Assembly: GCF_013055795.1 (NCBI RefSeq)
Contig: NZ_JABETO010000002.1
Coordinates: 1-51,400 of the forward strand
DNA from: Streptomyces sp. I05A-00742
Lineage (GTDB): Bacteria; Actinomycetota; Actinomycetes; Streptomycetales; Streptomycetaceae
Direction: 5' to 3'
DNA: 51,400 nt
In this document: positions 7,349-16,618 of the stretch, in pieces
Numbering within the stretch: position 1 is the first letter of the stretch
How the letters are laid out: each line of letters begins with the position of its first letter
Notes under the pieces: model-generated
The model's input: the letters and a program-made list of their open reading frames with translations, nothing else
The model's database searches: none
Told to the model about the DNA's origin: nothing
Made by a program: the position numbers and the translations under genes

Positions 7349-8287
7349 TCAGCGGCGCAGGGCGGTCTCCCGCTGCATGTGCGACAGCTTCTCGGGGTTG
7401 CGCACGGCGTAGAACCCGGTGATGAGGCCGTCGTCGAGGCGCATCGCCACGACGGTGTCGACCTCGCCGTCGATCCGGAGAACCAGTGCCGGGTGGCCGT
7501 TGACCTCCACCGGACGCAGCGACGACGCGTCCATCCTGCCCAGCCCGGCGGCCAGCAGGCGGCCCACCTTGTCGGCCCCCACGACGGGCCGCAGGACGGC
7601 CTGCTTGATGCCGCCGCCGTCGCCCATGAAGACGACGTCCGGCGCGAGGATGTCGAGCAGACCCTGCAGGTCGCCCGTTCCGGCCGCCCGGTGGAACGCG
7701 TCGAGCGCGTCCCGGGTCACGGCCGGGGACACGACGCCGCGGGGGCGGCGCGCCGCGACGTGGGACCGTGCCCGGTGCGCGATCTGGCGGACCGCGGCCG
7801 GGCTCTTGTCGACGGCTTCGGCGATCTCGTCGTACCCGAGGTCGAACACCTCGCGCAGGACGAACACCGCGCGCTCGGTCGGCGCGAGCGTCTCCAGCAC
7901 GAGCATCATCGCCATCGAGACGCTGTCGGCCAGCTCGACGTCCTCGGCCACGTCCGGGGCGGTCAGCAGCGGCTCGGGCAGCCAGGGACCGACGTAGGAC
8001 TCCTTGCGGCGGCCGAGCGTACGCAGCCGGGTCAGCGCCTGGCGGGTGGTGATGCGGACCAGGTACGCGCGCCGGTTCCGTACCGTGCCGAGGTCGACGC
8101 CCGCCCACCGCAGCCAGGTCTCCTGCAGGACGTCCTCCGCGTCGGCGGCCGAGCCGAGCATCTCGTAGGCGACGGTGAACAGCAGGTTGCGATGGGCGAC
8201 GAACACCTCGGTGGCGGGATCCGTGCGCCCGCTGCCGGCCGCCCGCCCGGCCGTGTCCTCCGTACGCCCGCTGCACTCGCTCTTCAC
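7349..8287 (-). CDS. ECF41-type RNA polymerase sigma factor (SigJ-like)
   Basis: A 312-aa ECF sigma factor. Region 2 reads FTVAYEMLGSAADAEDVLQETWLRW and region 4 reads LAPTERAVFVLREVFDLGYDEIAEAVDKSPAAVRQIAHRAR. A SnoaL-like C-terminal domain of about 110 residues follows. The three ECF41 landmarks are present: WLPEPL in the linker, DGGG in the SnoaL domain, and NPEKL near the end. In this group the fused C-terminal domain regulates the sigma factor in place of an anti-sigma partner. The GTG start has AGGAG 6 nt upstream. A promoter matching the ECF41 consensus exactly lies 45 nt upstream of the start, implying autoregulation, and the divergent carboxymuconolactone-decarboxylase gene is the standard neighbour of this group. 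Confidence 0.92.
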   Translation of the reverse strand: MKSECSGRTEDTAGRAAGSGRTDPATEVFVAHRNLLFTVAYEMLGSAADAEDVLQETWLRWAGVDLGTVRNRRAYLVRITTRQALTRLRTLGRRKESYVGPWLPEPLLTAPDVAEDVELADSVSMAMMLVLETLAPTERAVFVLREVFDLGYDEIAEAVDKSPAAVRQIAHRARSHVAARRPRGVVSPAVTRDALDAFHRAAGTGDLQGLLDILAPDVVFMGDGGGIKQAVLRPVVGADKVGRLLAAGLGRMDASSLRPVEVNGHPALVLRIDGEVDTVVAMRLDDGLITGFYAVRNPEKLSHMQRETALRR

Positions 8288-8331
8288 CAGCTGCTCCTGC
8301 CTGTTCGTTCTCAACGGTGCCACGCGCACAA

Positions 8332-8358
8332 GACGCCGGCCGACGCCGCCCTGTGACA
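8332..8358 (-). promoter_or_regulatory. ECF41-type promoter of the sigma gene
   Basis: Read on the minus strand, TGTCACA (8352-8358) is followed by exactly 16 nt and then CGTC (8332-8335). This is the -35/-10 pattern known for ECF41 sigma factors. Transcription would start near 8325, leaving a leader of about 38 nt. Confidence 0.8.
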
Positions 8359-8392
8359 CCCGTGAGCGGTGGCACACGTCACATCGCCGACC

Positions 8393-8419
8393 TGTCACAG
8401 GGAGCCGGTCGCCGGCATC
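8393..8419 (+). promoter_or_regulatory. ECF41-type promoter of the CMD gene
   Basis: TGTCACA (8393-8399), a 16-nt spacer and CATC (8416-8419, one mismatch to CGTC) point toward the carboxymuconolactone-decarboxylase gene. Together with the minus-strand promoter 35 nt away this makes a divergent ECF41 promoter pair. Confidence 0.65.
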
Positions 8420-8437
8420 TCGTGTTCGTCCAGTGCA

Positions 8438-8515
8438 ACACCACAAGCACTGGGACACCACAAGCACTACGACACCACGAGCGCTGCACACCACAAGCAG
8501 TACGACACCACGAGT
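8438..8515 (+). repeat. Five tandem ~17-bp units in the CMD leader
   Basis: The core ACACCACRAGC recurs at 8438, 8455, 8472, 8488 and 8505 (steps of 17, 17, 16 and 17), each followed by a variable 6-nt tail. The array fills nearly the entire predicted 5' leader of the CMD gene. It is unusually AC-rich for this genome and does not look like coding sequence. Confidence 0.75.
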
Positions 8516-8527
8516 GAGGACGACATC

Positions 8528-9013
8528 ATGGACGCCCGATTCAACCTGTTCGACAACGAGCTCGCCGCCAAGTTCGGCAAGCGGTTCGCCAACGCGAGCA
8601 TGGTGATCCACCACTCGTCGCTGCCGATGACCACGCAGGAGCTGGTGTCGCTGCGCATCAGCCAGATCAACGGCTGCGGCTGGTGCATCGACCTGCACAC
8701 CAAGGAGGCCGCGGCCGCCGGTGAGACCGCGGTCCGGCTCAACCTGGTCGCCGCCTGGCGCGAGTCCACCGTCTTCACCGAGGCCGAGCAGGCGGCGCTG
8801 GCCCTCGCCGAGGAGGGCACCCGGCTCGCCGACGCCCACCAGGGCGTGTCCGACGAGACCTGGGCCCGCGCGCGCGAGCACTACGACGACGACCAGATCG
8901 CCGCGCTGGTCTCCCTGGTCGCCCTCGTCAACGCGGCCAACCGGCTCGCCGTGATCGTGCACCAGCGGGGAGGCTCCTACGAGCCCGGCATGTTCGCCGC
9001 CGCACTCAACTGA
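8528..9013 (+). CDS. Carboxymuconolactone decarboxylase/AhpD-family protein
   Basis: A 161-aa AhpD-fold protein with the redox signature C50-G-W-C53-x3-H57 inside ISQINGCGWCIDLHTKEA. This CxxCxxxH motif is that of AhpD-like peroxidase partners rather than of true carboxymuconolactone decarboxylases, so a thiol-based antioxidant role is likelier than aromatic degradation. ATG 8528 has GAGGA about 8 nt upstream. It is the conserved genomic partner of ECF41 sigma factors and is preceded by a near-consensus ECF41 promoter, so it is the probable target of the adjacent sigma factor. Confidence 0.9.
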   Translation: MDARFNLFDNELAAKFGKRFANASMVIHHSSLPMTTQELVSLRISQINGCGWCIDLHTKEAAAAGETAVRLNLVAAWRESTVFTEAEQAALALAEEGTRLADAHQGVSDETWARAREHYDDDQIAALVSLVALVNAANRLAVIVHQRGGSYEPGMFAAALN

Positions 9014-9088
9014 CCGGCGGACGGCCCCGGCCCGGCCCGGACCCCTTCGATCCGGGCCGGGCGGCCGGTCCCCTTCACCCGTCCCTCT

Positions 9089-9808
9089 CTAACGCGTGGT
9101 GAAGGCACCGCCGTTGACGTGCAGCGTCTGCCCGGTGATGTGCCGGGCCCCCGGAGAGGCAAGGAAGTACACCGTCTCGGCGATGTCCTCCACCGTGCCG
9201 GGACGCTTGTTGTGCGTCTCCTCGACGAGCGCGGTGTGGCGCTCGTCGGTCAGTGCCCCGTCGCGGAAGAAGTTGGTGCCGGCGATGTAGCCCGCGGAGA
9301 TGACGTTGCTGGTGATGCCGTGGGGGCCGAGGTCGGCGGACAGGGAGGCGTTCCATGCGGCCAGGGCGGCCTTGGCGGCACCGTAGCTGCCGCCTCGGCG
9401 CTCGGCCCCGATCGAGCCGATGCTGATGACGGAGCTGCCGGAGGTGAGCCTGTCCCGGACCGAGGCCGTGGTCAGGACCGCACTCAGCAGGTTCTGGGCC
9501 AGGTTGGCCTGCCACTGGGCCAGGACCGCCTCCAGCGCCGGCCCGTCGTCCGGTGCGGCCGGAGGCAGCCCGCCTGCCGCGTTGACCAGGACGTCCAGTT
9601 CACCGAACAGGGCTGCGAGCTCGGCGACCTGCCCGGGGTCGGTCGCATCGCAGACCACACCGTTCACACCCAGCTCCTTGGCGGCCGGTTCAACGGTGTC
9701 GGCATGGCGTCCGGTGATGAAGACCTCCGCCTGTCCGGCGGCGAACCTCGCGGCGACGGCGCGGCCGATGCCGCTGGTGCCTCCGGTGACGAGCACGGTA
9801 CGGGTCAT
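9089..9808 (-). CDS. Short-chain dehydrogenase/reductase (SDR)
   Basis: A 239-aa classical SDR: the cofactor motif TGGTSGIG is at 8-15, NAAG at 76-79, the catalytic Ser lies in ISIGSIG near 132, and Y142-x3-K146 completes the site. The R34 region (ITGRHADT) suggests NADP preference. The substrate is unknown. GGAGGAGGA upstream of ATG 9808 gives a strong ribosome site. It is divergent from a MarR-type regulator gene 69 nt away, with a palindrome between them, and is therefore probably repressed by that regulator. Confidence 0.9.
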   Translation of the reverse strand: MTRTVLVTGGTSGIGRAVAARFAAGQAEVFITGRHADTVEPAAKELGVNGVVCDATDPGQVAELAALFGELDVLVNAAGGLPPAAPDDGPALEAVLAQWQANLAQNLLSAVLTTASVRDRLTSGSSVISIGSIGAERRGGSYGAAKAALAAWNASLSADLGPHGITSNVISAGYIAGTNFFRDGALTDERHTALVEETHNKRPGTVEDIAETVYFLASPGARHITGQTLHVNGGAFTTR

Positions 9809-9834
9809 GGATCGATCCTCCTCCTCGCTGCTAC

Positions 9835-9848
9835 GTTTAGACCTAAAC
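9835..9848. promoter_or_regulatory. Candidate MarR operator (GTTTAG-AC-CTAAAC)
   Basis: A perfect 6-bp inverted repeat with a 2-nt centre lies in the 69-nt gap between the divergent SDR and MarR genes. It is AT-rich in a GC-rich background. The location and symmetry fit a MarR-family operator controlling both genes. Confidence 0.6.
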
Positions 9849-9877
9849 ATATCCGACTCCGGTAAGGGAAGGCACCG

Positions 9878-12062
<2,185 letters not shown>

Positions 12063-12228
12063 GCGCGCGGGGTGACTCGAGCACAGCTCCCACAACACCT
12101 CCGAAGGCTGTGAACGCGGTTGACACATCTCTCGACTGTGAAATGATGGAGCCATGCGAACGGGCGTGGCGCACCGTCAGGTGGTCGCGCCTGTCCGCCC
12201 TGTTCACTCAGCCGATTCGGAGATTGAC

Positions 12229-13131
12229 GTGACTCGACTTCCCAGCGCCGGGCGGGCACTGCCCCGCATCGCCACCGCGGCCCTCGCCGCCGCGCTCGTC
12301 GCCACGGCCGCGGGCGCGGCGGTGGCCGCCGACGGTCCGGGGGCATCGGCGAGTTCGGCCCGCCAGCGGATGGCGCAGGTGTCCCCCGGGGACGCGTCGC
12401 ATTTCCCCGTCGAGGCGATCGACGGGGCGGGCCAGGACTTCACGTACATGTGGGGCGTCAACGGCAAGCTGGAGTCCCGGCAGGAGGGGCTGGGGGATCT
12501 GAAGCAGCTCCGGGCGGCGACGCAGATCGACACCGACTCGGACCATGTGTACGACAGTGACGCGTACTTCCTCACCACCGACCACAAGGTGATCCTGTCG
12601 AAGCCGCTGGACTCGGTGCACCGTCAGGTCGCGTCCGGCTGGGGGGAGTACGACACCTTCTTCTCCCCGGGCGACCTGGGCGGCGCGAAGCAGCCGGACC
12701 TCCTGGTCCGGGACAGGCAGGGTGTGCTGTGGATGTACCTGGCCAAGGCGGACGGCTCGCTGACCGGCAAGAAGAAGGTGGGTCCGGGCTGGGGGCAGTA
12801 CACGCAGATCACCGGCAAGGGCGATCTGACGGGTGACGGCAGGACGGACATCGTGGCCCGGGACAAGGACGGCGTGCTCTGGCTGTACAAGGGCACGGGC
12901 GACTGGGCCAAGCCGTTCCAGGGCCGGACGAAGATCGGCGGCGGCTGGAACCAGTTCAACCTGCTGCTCGGGGCCGGCGACACCGACCTGGACGGGCGCT
13001 CGGACCTGCTGGCCCGGGACAAGTCCGGAGCGCTGTGGCGGTACAAGGGCACGGGCAGGGCGACCGCGCCCTTCGCGGCCAAGGAGAAGATAGGCAACTC
13101 CGGCTGGAACCAGTACCGGATCGTCTACTGA
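12229..13131 (+). CDS. Secreted FG-GAP/VCBS-repeat protein
   Basis: A 300-aa exported protein. Residues 1-35 form a signal peptide (a basic start, then an Ala/Leu-rich core ending in AGAAVAA). The rest consists of beta-propeller-type repeats of about 45 residues, each with a Ca-binding-like D-x-D/N-x-D-G loop (KGDLTGDGRTDIVARDKDG, AGDTDLDGRSDLLARDKSG) followed by LWxYKGTG. Such proteins are usually extracellular with unknown ligands. GTG 12229 is preceded by GGAG at a good distance; a longer ATG frame from 12154 would bury the signal peptide. It lies between rox and the convergent ribosomal protection gene. Confidence 0.85.
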   Translation: MTRLPSAGRALPRIATAALAAALVATAAGAAVAADGPGASASSARQRMAQVSPGDASHFPVEAIDGAGQDFTYMWGVNGKLESRQEGLGDLKQLRAATQIDTDSDHVYDSDAYFLTTDHKVILSKPLDSVHRQVASGWGEYDTFFSPGDLGGAKQPDLLVRDRQGVLWMYLAKADGSLTGKKKVGPGWGQYTQITGKGDLTGDGRTDIVARDKDGVLWLYKGTGDWAKPFQGRTKIGGGWNQFNLLLGAGDTDLDGRSDLLARDKSGALWRYKGTGRATAPFAAKEKIGNSGWNQYRIVY

Positions 13132-13136
13132 TCCGG

Positions 13137-13222
13137 GGGTCCGGGTCCGGTCGTATTCGGGTCCAGGTCCGGGTCCGGTCGTATTCGGGCCCGGGTCCGG
13201 TCGGGTCCAGGTCCGAGGATCC
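13137..13222. repeat. Low-complexity GGTCCGGGTCCGG tandem repeats
   Basis: The intergenic gap between the FG-GAP gene and the convergent ribosomal protection gene consists of iterated GGTCCG units, including two copies of a roughly 24-nt unit that contains TCGTATTCGGG. I see no terminator-like T-run. Confidence 0.6.
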
Positions 13223-13272
13223 AGGGGTGAAGGGCGCCGGCGCCGGCGTCGTGCAGGAGGGGAACGCCGGCG

Positions 13273-15276
13273 TCACCCCCGTCCCAGGTGCCGCAGGTAT
13301 GCGGCGCGGTTGAGCGGGTTGCCGTCCGTCCGGTCCCTGACCGGGGGCGTTCCGGGGCAGGGCAGGTCGTTGGTGGGGGCCGACCACCAGAGCGCCTCGC
13401 CGCGGGAGAGCGCCGGGAGGCGCCGCTCCACGGCGGCGACGCGGCGGACGGGGACGGTCCCTTTGACCACCCAGGTCCCGGAGCCGGGCTCGGTGTCCCG
13501 GATCCGGGCGCCGTGCTCGGCCAGGAGCCCCGTCGCCGCGCTCAGCACATCGGCGGGGACCTCCAGTTCGTAGGCGTGGCACGGCTCGTGGACCTGGGTG
13601 CCCGCCTCGGACAGGGCGCGCATCAGTACGAGGGGGGTCAGGGAGCGGAAGTCGGTTCCGGTGCTCACGGGGCTGGCGTAGCCGGAGTGGGTCAGGGTGA
13701 CGACGCAGTCGGTGACCGGCCAGCCGTACAGGCCCTGTTGGAGGGTGTGGCGGGTGGTCTCCTCGATGGCGCGGTCGAAGCCGAGCGGGATGGCGCCGAG
13801 TTCCGTCTCCCGTCGGTAGACGATGACGGACCCGGGCGCGCCCGGGGACACCCGGAGTCCGATGGTCGCCCAGAAGGCGGGCGTCCGGTGACGGTCGATG
13901 CCCTCGTACGCCCTGCCGGTCCCGGTGGGCCGCTCGCGGAAGACCGTGCGGCTCTCCTCGAAGACGGCGTCGACGCCGAACTCCTCGCTCAGCGTGGCGG
14001 CGATGATCTCCTTCTGGACCTCGCCGTAGAGGAGCACGGAGGTGCCGGCGCCGTCCGGCAGGGGGCGGGTGCCGATCAGCGGGTCCTGGTCGGCGAGCGC
14101 CGCCAGTGCCGCGTAGAGGCGGGGGGTGTCGTCCGGGTTCCGGGGCCGGACGACCGTCTCCAGGCCCGGCGGGGCGAACTGCGGCCCCGCTCCCCCGTCG
14201 CCTTGCACGGATCCGAGCCGGTCGCCGACGCGGACGCCGGGCAGGCCGCGGAGGCGGGCGATGCCGCCGGGGACGAGCCGGTGCGCGGCCGCGGGCGGGG
14301 CGCCGACGACCTCCAGGGCGGTGACGCGGCCGGTGAGTTCACCGGTGGTGCCGTCCGCTGTGCGGCGGTGCAGGGTGATGCGGTCGCGGCGCGCCAGGGA
14401 GCCGGAGAAGAGCCGCAGGTACGCGGTCTTCTCGCCGTTCGCGCCGCGCTCGACCGCGAACACGGTGCCGGCGGGCGCCCCGGCGTCGTCCCCGCGGGCG
14501 GGCGGCAGCCAGCGCGCGATGCCGTCGGTCAGCGCGTCCACGCCCTGTCCCGAGTGCGCGGAGCCGAAGTAGACGGGGTGGAGCAGGCCGCGCGCCGTGC
14601 GGTCGGCGAGACCGGCGCGCAGCCGTCCGGCGTCCGGGATCCGGTCCTCGACGAGGTCGGCGAGGAGCGCGTCGTCGTCCTCCGCCAGCGTCTCGGCGAC
14701 GCGTTCGCGGAAGGCCGGGTCGTCGAAGGAGCAGGGCAGCGTCCGGGCGTCCCGGGTGCCGATGGCGTGGACGGTGTTCATGGGAACGACACGCGGGGTG
14801 AGCCGTGCCCGGATTCCGGCCAGGGTCTCCGCCTCGCGGGCGCCGGTCCGGTCGGTCTTGTTGACGAAGATCAGCGTGGGCAGGCCGAGCCGTCGCAGGC
14901 TCTTCAGCAGGATCCGCGTCTGCGCCTGTACGCCCTCGACGGCGGACAGGACGAGCACCGCCCCGTCGAGCACGCCGAGCGCGCGCTCCACCTCGGCGAT
15001 GAAGTCGCTGTGCCCGGGGGTGTCGATGAGGTTGACGTGCAGGCCGTCCACGGTGAAGGAGGCGACGGCGGAGCGCACGGTGATGCCGCGCCGGCGTTCG
15101 ATGTCACCGGTGTCGGTGCGGGTGGTGCCGGCGTCGACGCTGCCGAGCCGGTCGATGACGCCGGCGTCGAACAGCAGGCGCTCGGTGAGGCTGGTCTTAC
15201 CGGCGTCGACGTGCGCCAGGATGCCGATGTTCAGGGTGCCCCGGGTGTCCGGGGTGCTGGAGGGGTGCGAGTGCAT
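13273..15276 (-). CDS. Tet(M)/Otr(A)-family ribosomal protection protein
   Basis: A 667-aa EF-G-like GTPase. G1 is AHVDAGKT (21-28), then ERRRGIT (switch I), DTPGHSDF (G3) and FVNKTD (G4), followed by EF-G domains II-V ending in the Tet-type C-terminal region (GTWVVKGTVPVRRVAAVERRLPALSRGEALWW). These proteins release tetracycline from the ribosome. The length matches Otr(A) better than the 639-aa Tet(M). ATG 15276 follows family practice, but GAGGA is about 13 nt away, so the exact start is uncertain. Four GGTGACGC-like repeats lie 90-160 nt upstream. Many Streptomyces carry such a gene without a tetracycline cluster, so resistance should be tested rather than assumed. Confidence 0.87.
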   Translation of the reverse strand: MHSHPSSTPDTRGTLNIGILAHVDAGKTSLTERLLFDAGVIDRLGSVDAGTTRTDTGDIERRRGITVRSAVASFTVDGLHVNLIDTPGHSDFIAEVERALGVLDGAVLVLSAVEGVQAQTRILLKSLRRLGLPTLIFVNKTDRTGAREAETLAGIRARLTPRVVPMNTVHAIGTRDARTLPCSFDDPAFRERVAETLAEDDDALLADLVEDRIPDAGRLRAGLADRTARGLLHPVYFGSAHSGQGVDALTDGIARWLPPARGDDAGAPAGTVFAVERGANGEKTAYLRLFSGSLARRDRITLHRRTADGTTGELTGRVTALEVVGAPPAAAHRLVPGGIARLRGLPGVRVGDRLGSVQGDGGAGPQFAPPGLETVVRPRNPDDTPRLYAALAALADQDPLIGTRPLPDGAGTSVLLYGEVQKEIIAATLSEEFGVDAVFEESRTVFRERPTGTGRAYEGIDRHRTPAFWATIGLRVSPGAPGSVIVYRRETELGAIPLGFDRAIEETTRHTLQQGLYGWPVTDCVVTLTHSGYASPVSTGTDFRSLTPLVLMRALSEAGTQVHEPCHAYELEVPADVLSAATGLLAEHGARIRDTEPGSGTWVVKGTVPVRRVAAVERRLPALSRGEALWWSAPTNDLPCPGTPPVRDRTDGNPLNRAAYLRHLGRG

Positions 15277-15365
15277 ACGGGAAGAAGTCCTCGGGAACAG
15301 TCGTCCGGTCAGGGCGCTGGGGGATTCCGAGGGCTTGGCGCATGTTCCCGTTGTCTCCTCTGTTC

Positions 15366-15432
15366 GGTGACGCTGTCCGTCCGGTGACGCGACTCCGTCC
15401 GGTGACACGGATGCGGTTCGGTCCGGTGACGC
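15366..15432. repeat. Four GGTGAC(G/A)C direct repeats
   Basis: The octamer starts at 15366, 15383, 15401 and 15425; the last three are preceded by TCC. Spacings of 17, 18 and 24 nt suggest an array of regulator sites for the divergent ribosomal protection gene, whose start is at 15276. Confidence 0.55.
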
Positions 15433-15630
15433 GATGTGCCGTATCGCCGTATGCGGCGGGCGCGAGCCATGGTGCCAGGGGCAGGCATGACACGCGAGGG
15501 GTTTTGCTTCCGCCCCGCCCGGCTGTCGATCTTCGCTAATCTGCCGGAACACGCTGGTGACCACGGGCGCGGACCGATTCGCGAGCCCCGTGGACCGGCC
15601 CCGCGCTCGCACGAACTCCGTCTCCGGCTT

Positions 15631-15646
15631 TGTGAATTGGTTCACA
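15631..15646. promoter_or_regulatory. CRP/FNR-type box (TGTGA-N6-TCACA)
   Basis: A perfect 16-bp palindrome with TGTGAA and TTCACA arms around TTGG. It matches the classical CRP consensus TGTGA-N6-TCACA exactly and lies 82 nt upstream of the GTG start of the TPR gene. Streptomyces CRP homologues recognise related GTG/CAC half-sites. Confidence 0.6.
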
Positions 15647-15727
15647 CCGGACCCTTGGCCGGGCCCGGGTCTTCGTGCTGAGATCGGAGCAGGCTTCCAG
15701 CTCGACGGCGCGCTTGGGGAGGGCACT

Positions 15728-16546
15728 GTGGCGGAGACCGCCATGCGGAATTCTGGCTTGTCGGAACCATGGGGACCACAGGGGCCGAGTCCGCAGGACG
15801 GACCGCTGGAGCGCGCGGTGTGGCGGCTGCGCTCACGCGCCTGCTGGGAGGACGCGGCCGAGCTGATCGCCCCGCGCGCGGTGTCCGACCCGGGTGCGGC
15901 CCGGTGGCGTACGGCCGTGCTGGTCGAGCGCTGCATGTTCACCGCGGAGGGCTGGAGCGCGGCCGAGGACGCCCTGCGGGCCGCGGAGGCACTGGCCACG
16001 GACGACGAGGAGCGTGGCGCGGCGGCCTGTGAACGGGGTCATCTCGCTTACGCGTCCACTCTTTTGGGGGTACGCGACCGGGCGGACGAAGCACGATCGG
16101 CGTTGGGGCGCGCGGCGGCCCTGCTCGCGCCCCACTCCCCCAGCCGCCCCCTGCTGGACTTCCGCCGCGGCCTCATCGCCCAGCACCTCTCCGACAACCC
16201 GTCCGACGCCACGGCCGCCTTCCAGCGCGCCCATGCCGGCGCGACCACGCACGGACACCGGCTGCTGCTCTCCTTCACCTGGCGGCACATGGCGGCGATG
16301 GCCGAGCACGACGGCCGGACCGCCGACGCCCGCCACGGCTACGGCGAGTCGCTGCGCATCCGCGAGGAGCTGGGCTACCTGGTGGGCATCGCACCGGCGC
16401 TCGTCTCGCTGGCGGACGTACTGCCGGATCCGGCGGAGGCGGGGCGGCTGCGCGAGGAGGCGGGGCGGCTGGTGCGGCTGCTGGGCGGAGTCCCGTCCTG
16501 GCTGGCCGACCGGTTGCCCCCGAAGCCCCGGACGGCCGGTGAATGA
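15728..16546 (+). CDS. TPR-fold protein of unknown function
   Basis: A 272-aa, alanine-rich, all-helical protein with TPR-like periodicity: AAEDALRAAEALATDDEERGAA, RADEARSALGRAAALLAP, DATAAFQRAHAGATTHGHRLLL and DARHGYGESLRIREELGYLVGIAPAL. No enzymatic or DNA-binding motif is visible, so a protein-protein interaction role is the most that can be said. GTG 15728 has GGGAGGG just upstream; an in-frame ATG at 15557 would add 57 residues of atypical composition across the CRP box and is rejected. It is convergent with the GntR gene; a GC-rich hairpin at 16577-16609 separates them. Confidence 0.7.
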   Translation: MAETAMRNSGLSEPWGPQGPSPQDGPLERAVWRLRSRACWEDAAELIAPRAVSDPGAARWRTAVLVERCMFTAEGWSAAEDALRAAEALATDDEERGAAACERGHLAYASTLLGVRDRADEARSALGRAAALLAPHSPSRPLLDFRRGLIAQHLSDNPSDATAAFQRAHAGATTHGHRLLLSFTWRHMAAMAEHDGRTADARHGYGESLRIREELGYLVGIAPALVSLADVLPDPAEAGRLREEAGRLVRLLGGVPSWLADRLPPKPRTAGE

Positions 16547-16576
16547 CGGGTCGGACGACGGTACGGGCGACGGATC

Positions 16577-16609
16577 GGGCCGGCCCGCCCGGGGGCGGCG
16601 GTCCGGCCC
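16577..16609. terminator. GC-rich hairpin between convergent genes
   Basis: GGGCCGG and CCGGCCC arms flank a 19-nt loop between the stops of the TPR and GntR genes. There is no U-tract, so this is a candidate bidirectional terminator only. Confidence 0.4.
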
Positions 16610-16618
16610 GCACGGGAT

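Larger units (their letters stand above)
15277..15727. other. 451-bp divergent intergenic region
   Basis: This gene-free stretch separates the ribosomal protection gene (minus) from the TPR gene (plus). It holds four GGTGACGC/GGTGACAC repeats near the former and a perfect CRP-type box near the latter. Reading frames that cross it look like extensions of the flanking genes without ribosome sites. Confidence 0.6.

Noticed and set aside
13288..15387. Very long plus-strand frame opposite the ribosomal protection gene
   Set aside because: It is an antisense shadow of a well-conserved GTPase gene with high third-position GC; its translation has low-complexity Gly/Arg/Ala composition and no domains.
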